A stretch of DNA of 64,000 bases from Manihot esculenta (Eukaryota; Streptophyta; Magnoliopsida; Malpighiales; Euphorbiaceae): the NCBI RefSeq assembly GCF_001659605.2, contig NC_035164.2, positions 10,378,994 through 10,442,993 of the forward strand, in the 5' to 3' direction. Positions 11,262 to 22,430 of this stretch are shown piece by piece. Below the pieces are notes generated by a model that was given only the letters and a program-made list of their open reading frames with translations, searched no databases and was not told where the DNA came from. The position numbers were made by a program, and so were the translations under genes. Every line of letters begins with the position of its first letter. The stretch's first letter is position 1.

Positions 11262-11602
11262 TGTAAGAATACACACCTTGAACTTTGTATATGCTTTACT
11301 TTGATATTATAATAAGATAGGGTTAGTTTGTGATTTTCCTGAAATTTCAACTAGTATAGACCGGTGGATAAGAGATATGCTGTATAACATCCTTTAACAA
11401 CAATTAGATGTCATGGGAGGCTTGTTCATATACAGGGCTAGCCTTCTATAGTTTTGAGCATCGATCATCCAGTTGATTAGGTCTTCTCTCTTGTGGGTGA
11501 GACCTGAGTAACTGAGTGTCACAGTCTATTAAAATTCTGCCACGTGGCCCCGTTGTATGGTAATAATGCATGATACACTTAGGTGATCATTGTGCCATAT
11601 TA
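11262..11602 (-). repeat. Shared middle LTR of the Tat-type array
   Basis: About 341 bp, homologous to the outer LTRs. It serves as 3' LTR of the right copy and 5' LTR of the left copy. Flanks agree with the other copies: GAGTG on the left, and a purine-rich stretch (minus strand) on the right. Confidence 0.75.
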
Positions 11603-12039
11603 GAAGTTCCTCCATTGATATTTGATTCTTCATATTCAAAGCTTACGATTGTTTTTCAGGATTTAGACACGTGGTATGCCCGAATTGGCTCCCCATACTC
11701 TCGTCTCTTTGACTATTATGGTGATAAATGGTGTTGCTTTGCTTCTCAAGCCGCATTAAAACCAACCATCATATCAGTAGTATAAAATCTTTCACTCCCT
11801 GTCTTATAATGGTTTTTAGTACGTACAAGAAATGGTACTGGACCACTAGCTTATTAATTAGTAGGACCATCACGCAGATCCCTGCCTGGTGAGAAAATGC
11901 CTTGTGGATTAATAAATTGGATTTAACACTCGAACCTTTGCCATCAGTTAAATGCCTTTAAAATTTTTCTTAATGGGACTAACAATTAGAAATCTGCCTG
12001 GTGGTTATCTACTTTCTAGCTTAGGTATAAATGCCCTTA

Positions 12040-12850
12040 AAAATTTTTTATTAATGGGACTAACACCCGGATATTTCGCCTGTCGGTTACCCGGCTTGTG
12101 GCACTTTTTGGCAAAAATTGCCTTTTAATTGTTGTCTTTTGAGACTAATATCCGAAGACTCGCTTAGCGATTACCCATCTTGTGGCGCTTTTTGGCAAAA
12201 ATTGCCTTTTAATTATTATTTTTTGGGACTAACACTCGAAGACTCATCTGGCAATTACCCACCTTATAGCTTGTCTGGCGTTGACTCGCCTTGTTGCGCT
12301 TTTTGGCAAAAATTACCTTTTAATTATTGTTTTTTGGGACTAACACTTGAAGACTCGTCTGGGGGTTATCCGCCTTGTAGCTTTCCTGGCAGTGACCCGC
12401 TTTATGGTGCTTTTTGGCAGAAATTACCTTTTAATTATTGTCTTTTGGGACTAACATCCAAAGACTCACTTGGAAGTTACCTGTGTTGTGGCTTGCCTAA
12501 CAGTAACCCACCTTGTGGCACTTTTTGATCAAATTTGCCTTTTAATTATTGTCTTTTGGGACTAACACCTGAAGACTCGCCTGATAGTTATCCGTCTTGT
12601 GGCTTGCCTGGTGGTGACCCACCTTATGGCGCTTTTTGGCAAAAATTACCTTTTAATTATTGTCTTTTAGGACTAACAACCAAAGACTCGCTTGGCGGTT
12701 ACTTATCTTGTGGCACTTCTTTGCAAAAATTGCCTTTTAATTATTGTCTTTTGAGACTAATACCTGAAAACTCGCCTGGCGATTACCAGCCTTATGACTT
12801 CCCTAGCCACCCATCTTATTTCACTCTTTGGCCCAACATTTTGGTCAATC
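12040..12850. repeat. Tandem repeat array of 111-bp units (copy 2)
   Basis: Unit starts are near 12058, 12137, 12227, 12338, 12447, 12558, 12669 and 12752. Full units are 111 bp, a multiple of three, so the plus strand stays open through several units (12118-12528 and 12535-12888) and would give a 37-residue repeat. Nothing else suggests these are genes. Confidence 0.88.
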
Positions 12851-12851
12851 A

Positions 12852-13043
12852 TCATTTGGGACATTCTAATTTAAACACCAAAACATAGGTAAAATACATC
12901 ATACCTTTGTTGATATCATTTTGATGAATTATAAAGGTTCCAGGAATGGAATAAATAAATCGGCCTTCTAACTTGACCATCTTATAAGTACTAGAATGAG
13001 TAACTTTGGAGACCTTGAATGGTCCCTTCCAGTTCTCGCCCAA
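12852..13043 (-). pseudogene. Integrase C-terminal relic (copy 2)
   Basis: The minus-strand reading MGENWKGPFKVSKVTHSSTY... resembles the C-terminal end of Tat-type integrase, where an N-W-x-G-P-Y-x-V ... G-T-Y motif precedes the end of Pol. Only about 63 codons remain. The catalytic core is absent: directly upstream in element orientation lies the Gag zinc-knuckle relic. Confidence 0.65.
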
Positions 13044-13184
13044 TTTACTAAGCCTAAAATGCCCTTTTGTTATCCTATTCTATCAACTAGATCCTCTATT
13101 ATAAAGCCTTAAAGTTTGACTCGAGAGATTAATATCCATGAATTTTTATTTCCTTAGGCGACCATCTTGATCAGTGTTTGTTCC

Positions 13185-13424
13185 CTAGTTATCACTTGGT
13201 CCTCCAACAATTATGTGAATAACCCCTATGGGTTCATTTTTGTCAAAATTGATTGGTGCTCTTACTTCATATTCTGACCTCCTTTCTTTCTTGTCGTTAC
13301 TAGCAAACCTCCTCAGAATTCCATCCCTGATGAGTCTTTCAATCTCGTCTTTTAATTGATTGCATTCTTCTATAGTGTGTCTATGATCTTCGTGAAATCG
13401 ATAATACTTTTTTCTGTCTTGCAT
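13185..13424 (-). pseudogene. Relic of the Gag zinc-knuckle region (copy 2)
   Basis: Open for 79 codons: KYYRFHEDHRHTIEECNQLK, DEIERLIRDGILRRF and GVIHIIVGGPSDN. This matches the conserved region after the Gag core in Tat-lineage gypsy elements. It is followed about 140 bp downstream by the integrase C-terminus, which marks the internal deletion. Confidence 0.75.
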
Positions 13425-13639
13425 ACTCGCCTTATCAGTGTTGAGCTTAGCAGTCCATCTAACCTCCTTGTCATTTTTTCTGATCTACATGAGAATACGC
13501 ATTTATGAGTCCTTTAAGGGTGTATAGTTCCTATACTTACCTCGGTTATCTCCCCCACATGACACAGAAAAGCTCTTCTGATCCCCTTCATAGCCTTGCC
13601 TCTCTAATTTCTGGTTTAATTTCTTATCCTCTCAGTGCC

Positions 13640-14570
13640 TAGACTTCATCGTCCAATCGATTGTATTTTTGAGCCTTGTCCATTAGCTGTTAATAGGTGG
13701 CTGCTGTGTTCTTTATTAATGAATCCATGAACTTTATAATATGAGTCCTCTTCTTCAGTGCCTCACATGCTATTTCATGTTTAATTTCTTCAATTTGTAT
13801 CGCTTAAGCGTTGAAACATGAGTTAAAACTCCTTAAAGAATCTCATTCTCCTTTTTGGGTTTTTTCTAAGTTTGAGGAGAGTTTTTTAGGAGGTATACAG
13901 GTAATGATTTTAGACTTAAAAAGCATGGTAAGTTGAGTAAAACTACTAATAGAACCTGAACTGAGATGTTGGTACAATTTCTAGGCCAAACCTGTGAAGG
14001 TGGATGGGAAGACTCGGCACAACACAAAATCATTGACATTCTAGAGCTACATTGTAGTCCGAAAGATAGCTAGATGGCTCTTGGAGTCTTTCATCCCATC
14101 GTACTTGTCCAAAATGGGTAGCTTGAAATTCATGGGAAAGGTTTCTATGAGGATTTCCTCTGATAAGAGCGATGTATCATCAAAGCCATAATCTTCCTCC
14201 TATTCCTTTTGGTACCTTTGTACCACACGAACCAACTTTCAGTCAACATCTATTAGAGCATCATCCGATGATTCCTCTTCCTCCACTTTTGCTTTACCTT
14301 TGGATTGTCCGAGTCTTTGGAGTTTCGAAGGATGATTCCTCCCTTATTCTAGGAGTCATGAATGAAGCCTCTTCCCGAACCTTATACTACTCTAGAGTTG
14401 CTTGCAGGTTCTTAATATATTGCATCATCTGCTCGTTGTTCAAATTGTTGAGGTTTGTCTCATTGACCATGGGAGGAGTTTCCTGTCCATTGCAAGCGGT
14501 GGAGGAGACAATAGCTCCTCTATTAGTAGCAGACTTTGCAACAAGTCATTATTTTTCAACCATCTTAAGA
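13640..14570 (-). pseudogene. Gag relic (copy 2), heavily decayed
   Basis: DNA homologous to the Gag remnants at 10080-10990, with more stops. The start ATG near 14560 is followed within a few codons by TAA and TGA. No usable reading frame remains. Confidence 0.65.
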
Positions 14571-14831
14571 ATGAGAGATGAAAAAAGGATTCTAAGAGAA
14601 GAGGTGAATGGAAGGGCTTGGCCGGATTTATCCAAAATGAATAAAAAAACTCAATGGGGATTACAGCAATGGAACCAAATGATGTGGCTGAAAAGGAGCT
14701 GAAATCATCTGCCACTATGTAAAAAAGAGAAGGTGAGGTAGTTGGTACCTATGGGTAGCCATTCCATACTCAAGTCAGTAAGTTATCAAAGAGGGCAAGT
14801 GTAAGTAGATTGCTTGAGTTTAAGAAGAGTT

Positions 14832-15185
14832 TGTTAGAATGCGTACCTTAAACTCTGTATATCATTTGCTTTTATACTGTAATAAGATATGGTTAGTTAG
14901 TGACTTTTCTAAAAATCCGACTAGTACCGGTTAGTGGATAAGAGATCCTATGATTGTAAGTGTAATGAGAATCTACACATCTTTTAACAGTAACTAGATG
15001 TCACGGGAGGCTCGTTCATACACACGGAGCGAGTCTTCTATTATTCCGAATATCAATTCCGATTGACCTGGTTTTATCTCTGAGACCTCAGTAACTGAGT
15101 GTCACAATCAATTAAGATTCTACCACGTAATCTCATTATATGGTGACAACACATGATACTTTTGGGCGATGACTGTGTCATATCA
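14832..15185 (-). repeat. Right (5') LTR of the Tat-type array
   Basis: About 354 bp, homologous to 11262-11602. Homology stops at 15185 (CATATCA), where AT-rich DNA begins, so this is the outer end of the array. On the minus strand the LTR starts TGATATGACACAG. Confidence 0.75.
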
Positions 15186-15552
15186 TTTATCTAATAAAAT
15201 TATTGTTTTTTATTAATTCTAATCCACATAAAATTTTAGCTAAATTTATTTATTAAAACAATTTTATTGAGAAAACTACTCGAATATAAGTAAATGATAT
15301 AATAATTATTTTATTTAATTTTTTAAGTATTTAAATAATATTAAAATACGATAATTTTAAAATTAAAACAGTTTTTTAATATTATTTTTTAAACTCATCA
15401 ATAAAACTAAAATAATAACTTTCAAATATTATTTTTTAAATTTATTAACAAAATTAAAACATTCTTATCAATAAATTTACAAATATATTTAAGTAAATTT
15501 CAACCAAAACACACACACACATATATATATATAGTATAAATAAAGGCCATAA
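15186..15552. other. AT-rich intergenic DNA
   Basis: No coding signal. It contains a short CA/TA microsatellite near 15512-15535. Confidence 0.6.
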
Positions 15553-15561
15553 ATAAATAAA

Positions 15562-16758
15562 GGGAGATTTACAATTTAGTCCCTAGGTATTGCCATTATT
15601 AACAAGTCAGTCCCTGTATTTTTAGAAACCTATTAAAACATCCTTATGTTTTGTTTCCGTCAACGAAATAGTCCTTCAGTCCTCTTTTCCGTTAAAATTA
15701 GATAAAGGTGAAGAGAGAAAATTTTTAAAATCCAATTTTACTCTCAAATAAAATCCTTTATTTAGTCCTTGGATATTGTTATTATTAACAAGTTAGTCCT
15801 TACATTTTTAAAAATCTATTAAAATATTTTTATCTTTTTTCATATTTATTAAAATGTCCTTATTATTTCTTTTCGTCAATAAAATAGTCTCTATCTTTTC
15901 TCATATCTATTAAAACGTCCTTATCATTTCTTTCCATCAACGAAATAGTCATTCCTCATCATTTCTTTCCGTCAACGAAATCGTCCCTCCCTATATTTTT
16001 AGAAATCTATTAAAACATCCTTATCGTTTCTGTTTCTCAATAAAATAGTCCCTATCTTTTCTTACATCTATTAAAATGTCCTTATCATTTTTTTTGTTAA
16101 CGAAATAGTCCCTATCTTTTCTTTTCTCCTCCTCCTCCTCCTCAAAAGAAGAAGAAGAAGAAGAAGAAGAAGAAGAAGAAGAAGAAGAAGAAGAAGGAGG
16201 AGGAGAAGAAGAAGAAGAAGAAGGAGGAGAAGAAGAAGAAGAAGAGAAAGAAGAAAAAGAAGAAAAAGAAGAAAAAAAGAAGAAAAAGAAGAAAAAGAAG
16301 AAGAAGAAGAAGAAGAAGGAGAAGAAGAAGAAGAGAAAGAAGAAAAAAAAGAAGAAAAAGAAGAAGAAGAAGAAGAAGAAGAAGAAGGTAGAAGAAGAAG
16401 AGAAAGAAGAAAAAGAAGAAAAAGAAGCAAAAAAAGGAGAAGACGGAGAAGAAGAAGAAGAAGAAGAAGAAGAAGAAGAAGAAGAAGAAGAAGGAGAAGC
16501 AGAAGTAGAAGAAGAAGCAGAAGAAAGAGGAAGAATTGATGAAGAAGAAAAAGGAGGAGGAGGAGGAGGAAGAGAAAGAGGAGGAGAAAATAATGTGGGG
16601 TAATTTAGTCTTTTACTATATTTTTAACGACAAAAATAGACGGAAGGACTATTTTGTTGACGGAGAAAAAAGATAAGGACGTTTTAATCAGTTTCTAAAA
16701 ATATAGGGACTGACTTGTTAATAATAATAATACTTAAGAATTAAATTGTAAATCTCCC
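15562..16758. mobile_element. Non-autonomous Mutator-like TIR element with 9-bp target duplication
   Basis: The left end GGGAGATTTACAATTTA (15562) is repeated inverted at the right end (to 16758). Complementarity extends inward roughly 140 bp with scattered mismatches and indels. The flanks are a perfect 9-bp direct repeat, ATAAATAAA, at 15553-15561 and 16759-16767, the length typical of Mutator superfamily insertions. There is no transposase. The inside holds a degenerate subrepeat (15770-16110) built from the same words as the TIR, and a purine tract (16140-16590). Confidence 0.85.
16140..16600. repeat. GAA/GGA polypurine tract
   Basis: About 450 bp of almost pure A/G on the plus strand, mainly GAA with GGA and GAAAAA interruptions. 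Open frames across it (for example 16071-16430 on the minus strand) are low-complexity artefacts. Confidence 0.92.
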
Positions 16759-16779
16759 ATAAATAAATGATGTAGTTTG

Positions 16780-17732
16780 GAATTTGGTTAGAAAAAGATG
16801 ACATAGGCAATGATAATTCATGTGCATATCACGTGCTACATTTGAATGCGGAGGTAATGATAAGGACATTCACCTGTGCATCAGCCGACAGTTTTTTTTT
16901 TTTTTAAATTTAAAAATTTAATATTTAGTTTTTTAGAAAGGAAAAACTTAATGCTTTTAATTTTAAAAAAATATATTTAATTACTTCTAATATTTCAAAA
17001 GATTTATATGGCAAGCGTTGAGAAATATTTTATCAATTAAGGAGAGGAATTGAGGTGGATTTAGCTTGTTTATGGTGTGATGGGGGAGGATTTTAATCAT
17101 GCTCTTATGTCATGTTGTAAAGCTAGAGAAATTTAGAGGTATAGAGGATATGTTGTGGAAGATATTAACTCTTCATTTATTAATTTTTTTTATAGTTATT
17201 TAATGGTGGTAACAACATTTAAATTCAATAGTTTGTAATTTATACAAAACATATTTGGATGGCAAGAAATAACATGTTTTGGTCTAAAAAAAAATAATTT
17301 GCTACACAACACACTTAAAGGTTTTAAATTTTTTGGAGCTTTAAAATCATTTTAGGAGACTTGAGTTGGTCTCTTCTTTCTCAAGAAGCAGAAATTTACA
17401 GTGTTTTCTATTTTCACCAATGGACAGCGACAGTAACGATTAATAATTTTTTTTTATAGATGGTGTGGTTTTCAAACAAAAAGGCATGCTTAGCTTTGAA
17501 AAGCGCTGAGCAAGAGTTTCTTTGTGCTTATCATGATCACTATGTTAGAGGTGCTAATTCTTTGATAGTCGGAGCACTAGCACTTCGACATTCTCAAACT
17601 CATTTATAGTAATATAATAATTATCCACAGTGTATTTTAATCTATCAATTTATCGTTATATTATTAAAAAATATATCATTTAATATAAATATTATATTTT
17701 TATAATTTCCCTCTTTACTTTGTTTTTAAAAA

Positions 17733-17775
<43 letters not shown>

Positions 17776-20040
17776 TATTATCTTATAATTTTTTTGCTAA
17801 ATGTTAATTTGTTATATATTAAAATCTCACTTTTTTATGAGCTCTATTTTAATCTATTAATAAATTTATAAATTTAAAAATAAATATATAAATTTCATAT
17901 AATATATTATTTTAAAATATTAAAAATATTAAATTTATATTTTCAAATAAATAATATTGAATTATGTTAAAATATGTTAACGTATCAGATCATATTAATA
18001 GTATTTGTATTAAATTGTATTAGATGGATCATATTGTATAATATTAATTTAATATGATTAAATTAATCATATTATATCATATAATATATATAATTAAAGA
18101 GTTATATTAGTGTTTAGATTTTTAACACGATTTATTAATTGTGTTCGTATCGAATTCAGGTGGACCTAAATGTAATCTCCAACTCAAATTATTACCTTAG
18201 GCTATTTAAAAAAATTAGTTAAAAGAATATTTTTTTAATAAAAAAATTTTAAATCACTTTAAAGACAGACTTCTTTTTAAAAATATTTTTTTAATTTTAA
18301 AAATTTTATTGATAATTATATATATATATTTATTAATATATTTTATTTTTAAAATTAAAATAAAATAATAAAAATAAATTATTTTATTAATATTTATGAT
18401 TTAAATATAAATTATTTTTGACAGATAAATACAAACTCAACTTTATTTAATTTTTTTTTACAAATCAAACCAAATTGAATTTATTGATGCTGACCCAGCC
18501 AAAACGCTCGAGCTAGGTGTTATGTCACGTCTTTGTCTGTATTACGATTTTTTTTTTCAATATTTTTTTAACCATTGATTTTAAAAGATTTTTTAAAATA
18601 AATGATCTATGAACAGTTTTCATAAAAGAAAAATTAATTTAATCCTTATAATTTAATAAAATTAATTATTTAATCTTTTTATTATAAATCCATAAATTAA
18701 TCATAACTTTTTAAACTGTTGACTCGGTCATTATTATGAATTAAAAAGATTAAATAACTATTATTTTGATATTGCATAGATTAAATGATTATTATTTTAA
18801 AATTATAATGATTAAATAATTATATTTTAATATTATAAAAATTAATTAAAGAAAATGGCATTTTGACCACTTCATATATTATTAATGACTTAAAGAAACA
18901 TATGTAATAAATACTTAACCATTTAAAAAGATAAAAACTTAATAATTAACAATTTGAAAAGATAAAAAATATATGTTTAGTGTGTTTTTAAAATTTAAAA
19001 AAAAAATAAATAGTTAGTTTTGCTATAACTATGACGACTACAAAGTTCATTCCCCTAAAAAAATCTTTAAAAAAATCTTTATTATAATGTTTATTAAAAA
19101 AATTCAAATATTTATATTAACTTATATGTTTTTTGATTTGTTATAATTATAATCAAAAATTAAATTAAATCTGAAAAAATTAACGATAAATTACAATATA
19201 ATTTTTAAAATTTTTATATTAATAAAATGTATAATTCTTTAATTTAAATTTTATATTAAAAATAAATTTATTTTATATTTGTCATATTTATTTATATAAA
19301 ATATCACATATAAATATTATATATTAAAATAATTCTTTAAATATTTATATTTAATATTATAAATTATGTGCATACTTTATACTAATAATATTAAAAAATA
19401 AAACATTATATGTTTTAATCTATAAAATCATCCCCTAATAATCTAATAGAAACATTATTTGCATAAAAAGTCAGAATTTTATTTTTCTTTAGAAAAGAAT
19501 AAAAAAAAGAAGCATGGTTTCATTAACTTTTCACTTTTGGATTCCATGATTCACTTCAAGGTCTATATTTTAATTGAATCTTGATTAAATAATCAAGTTG
19601 ATTCTCATTAATGCGGATCAATAATGTTAATTAAGTAATTTCTAAATATGTTTTGACTACATTGTCCTTCAGAAATTTTTTTTTAGAACAATGTGTTGAA
19701 GTTGAATTTAAAATTCAAGTTCTATATTATCTTTTATCAATGAAAGTGTTTCAATTTTCAATATAAAGTTATACTTTTTATGAGTATGCCAACTACTATA
19801 TGACTTCTCATTTATTATATTTTCTCTTTTTTTTTTTTCTCTCTTCATATCCTTCTAGTTTTACTCAAGAACATCAAAAAGAAAATACAAAGAGGCCCTC
19901 TCGTTTTTTCACTTCCTCATCATCATTTTCATTCTTTTTTTTTTTAATTCTCTTCATCTTCATATTCATCCTCGACACATACTCCATTTTATAGTTCTCT
20001 TCTCTTTCATCATCTTCATCATCTATCTATTCATATACTG
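16780..20040. other. AT-rich intergenic DNA with microsatellites
   Basis: No gene seen. It holds a (TA)n run at 17736-17769 and many poly-A/T stretches. The open frame at 19800-19994 is low-complexity Phe/Ser and not credible as a gene. A weak LINE-like trace is listed separately. Confidence 0.6.
17030..17610 (+). pseudogene. Possible LINE relic (endonuclease to RT linker region)
   Basis: Broken plus-strand readings include GEDFNHALMSCCKARE, resembling the GGDFN motif of L1-type endonuclease. About 400 bp later comes ALKSAEQEFLCAYHDHYVRG, resembling the linker before reverse transcriptase. Several stops separate them. The match is weak and judged by eye only. Confidence 0.35.
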
Positions 20041-20042
20041 TT

Positions 20043-20369
20043 ATGGGTAAAGAAAGGAGAATAGGGAGCTATTATATTGTTTTTTAAGGTTATAATCCAT
20101 GAATATACACATCATGGCATGAATGTGCGCCTAATGTTATTGGAGTTAGTAAGAGTTTGTACAAATCTTACAATACGAAAGAAGAGACTATCGAAGCGTA
20201 TATTAGTTATTTTGATTTAAAGAGGAATGCAAGATCAACTCTTAATGCACAACTTTCATCATCTAATGTCAGTACAACAACGTCTAATGCAGGAGCTACT
20301 AAGGGAGAGAATATGTCTATCAATGCAAATGTCAATCAAATATTTATTGCTTTATTTATTGGGATGTGA
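20043..20369 (+). pseudogene. Viroplasmin-like (Cauli_VI / RNase H1 N-terminal type) domain pseudogene
   Basis: From an ATG at 20043 one frame reads MGKERRIGSYYIVF-stop-GYNP-stop-IYTSWHECAPNVIGVSKSLY and KSYNTKEETIEAYISYF, then a Ser/Thr/Asn-rich tail ending at 20369. The pattern Y-x-V-F-x-G-x-x-P-x-I-Y-x-S-W-x-E-C ... S-x-Y-K-S-(F/Y)-x-T-x-E-E-A is that of the small RNA/DNA-hybrid-binding domain found at the start of eukaryotic RNase H1, in caulimovirus protein VI and in some plant proteins. Two in-frame stops (TAA about 20085, TGA about 20100) disable it. Its source, host gene fragment or mobile element, cannot be told. No RNase H catalytic domain follows. Confidence 0.6.
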
Positions 20370-21765
20370 TATAGATTTATGTTCATCAATGAGAAATAAA
20401 TATTGAGTTTAGATATAAGGTTTCTTTCATTTCTTTTTTAAATATTAGTTGTTTAGTAAATGAATTACAGTGCAAAAAGATTTTATTAAGATAAATAACA
20501 TTCATAAATTGTTTAATATCGCTTTAAAAAGAAATGATATTAAGATATAAAATTAATATAATGACAATTTTTTAGTGATTGTAAAAAAGATTATGAAAAA
20601 AAAATCTCCTATTCTGTTCACTATTCTAATATATTTTGAGCAAAAGTTTTTATTTAATTGTCAATATTATAATGACGGAAGACATAAAATATATTCTATT
20701 ATTTAATTAAAATATATATTATCAATAGATAAAAATTAATGCAATGCTCATATAAGCTTGTTATAAAAAAAAGCTTGTCTTTTTAAGTTGTAATTGTGCA
20801 TATTGAAGCAAACACATTGTTCATTACTTAAACTAACAAGCATCAATAGATCCTCAATTTTGCTATCCATGATAATAAAAGTCATATATGACAATATTAT
20901 AGTAAAAAAAGCATATATCACTGTCATATTTAAAGTATTAACAAAAAGAAAATAGAGTGATATAAAATAATGACTAAAGAAAAGCATCATTGATCATAGT
21001 TGAATTGGGAGATCTAATCTCCATTGTTAATATTTTATTCTTCAATATTTATGTAAATTATGTTCTTCATCTTATCGTTGCTTTGTTATTGGATCAATAG
21101 GGCCTATTATTTTTTATTTCAAAGTAGTATATTGTTAGTTTGAATACTTGAAATCCGTAATTGCTTAGGTTGTTCAAACACAAATAACAATTACTATAAC
21201 AACTAAAAAATTGCATAATCTAACTCAAACTCACCACGCCGCTGGTAAGTTAGAATTAGATCTCTCTATTACTTAAAGCAGTTGACAGTTGATAAGTAAA
21301 AATTCCAAGGACGTTCTTTGGACGATTTGTTGGCTAGTGATTAATTAGTGAATATTTTCTAATTAATCTAAACCTAAGGAGAGATTTGGTTATGTGGAGC
21401 GTTTCCTATAACTAAAACTAATTTATTGAGATGAATAAAAGAATTTAAGTATTGATGATCAATTTCTAAACTGAAATGGATCATATACTTCAATTAGAGC
21501 TTGTTCTCATTGATTTGTTCTTCTTTTAATTATTACTTTCTTACATTGCTTTAATCTTTATTTTAGTTTATCATCAAAATCCCCTCTTATTTTATTACTA
21601 TTGCTTATTTGCCCAAGTTATTGTTTGGATAGTCATAGTGTCAATTAATTGTAGATTCGATCCTATTATCACTATATACAATTCTTAATTGTTGATATTT
21701 TAATAGGTTATTTTTTGTTATTTCGACACCCATCAGCAGCATAGGAATACACCTGGTTAATTCAA
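20370..21765. other. AT-rich intergenic DNA
   Basis: No coding signal or recognisable repeat structure seen. Short open frames here have no recognisable motifs. Confidence 0.5.
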
Positions 21766-21769
21766 TTAT

Positions 21770-22066
21770 TGAAGGATTTGCGCCAATCAATAGATTATGC
21801 AATATATTTACACTGTGATAATCTATCAACAATACGTCTTACTGATAATCTAATGTTCCATGCCAAAACAAAGCATGTGGAGATGTATTATCACTATCTA
21901 AGGGAGAAAGTTCTGCAAGAATAGATTCAAATGATGCTAATAAAAATAGAAGATCAAGTAGCTGATATCTTTACAAAGGGCCTCAACAGTGTGAAGGCAT
22001 AAAAATTCCAGAAGTTGCTTGGCATGACTTCGAAGAAGAATCTCAAAAAGATAATTACTGTTGAAG
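21770..22066 (+). pseudogene. Ty1/copia RNase H C-terminal relic
   Basis: Plus-strand reading LKDLRQSIDYAIYLHCDNLS, then FHAKTKHVEMYYHYLREKVL-stop, then KIEDQVADIFTKGL. This is the conserved end of copia Pol (CDN, H-x-K-T-K-H-(I/V)-E, A-D-x-x-T-K). Two in-frame stops break it. It is followed immediately by a polypurine tract and LTR start, so it is the 3' end of a copia element whose upstream part has been lost or decayed. Confidence 0.75.
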
Positions 22067-22430
22067 GGGAGTGTTAAAGTCAACACTAATTATAGAACTT
22101 TTAATGTAGAAGAATGTTGAATATTGGAGAATAAATTTAATGTATTTAATGTGTTATTTAGTATGGGTAGTTGGAAGTTATATTTAATAAGGGTAGTTAG
22201 AAGTTGTATTCAATGAAGTATTTAATATAGTAGTTGAAAGTTGTATTAAATGGGGCCTTTATGCTTAGTTTGAGAAAGTATGTATGAGTGAAAATGATTT
22301 TAGGAGTGAAAGTGAGAAGAGAGTTAGAGAGCTCAAGTGAGAGAAGTGTGATAGTGTTGTATTAAGTTTGTAAGCATCATTATAAATTATATTTTTTACT
22401 TGCCACTTTGATGGATCTTTTACATTAAAA
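22062..22430 (+). repeat. Copia polypurine tract and probable 3' LTR
   Basis: GAAGGGGAG directly precedes TGTTAAAGTCAAC at 22072, the usual arrangement of a copia 3' LTR. The right end is not certain; I place it by loss of structure near 22430. The LTR-like part contains two short direct repeats of TGTATT(A/C)AAT type. Confidence 0.5.

Larger units (their letters stand above)
7752..15185 (-). mobile_element. Two head-to-tail copies of a non-autonomous Tat-type gypsy element sharing LTRs
   Basis: Three related LTRs (about 7758-8126, 11262-11602, 14832-15185) alternate with two homologous internal regions, giving LTR-INT-LTR-INT-LTR, all on the minus strand. Each internal region keeps gag-derived sequence on the right, then a short zinc-knuckle-region relic, then directly the last part of integrase, then a tandem repeat array and a polypurine tract. 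Protease, reverse transcriptase, RNase H and most of integrase are missing in both copies at the same place, so the deletion predates the duplication. Such an element would depend on proteins from a full-length relative. The left end was interrupted by element 1. Assignment to Tat/Retand rests on Gag motifs. Confidence 0.82.

Noticed and set aside
12118..12888. Repeat-protein gene on the plus strand
   Set aside because: Open frame explained by a 111-bp tandem unit inside a dead retroelement; no start context, no conservation in the first array. Kept only as a finding.
16071..16430. 119-codon minus-strand ORF of Leu/Ser repeats
   Set aside because: Direct translation of the GAA tract; low complexity only.
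19800..19994. Small secreted or membrane protein gene
   Set aside because: Phe/Ser-rich low complexity from a pyrimidine-rich stretch; no conserved pattern.
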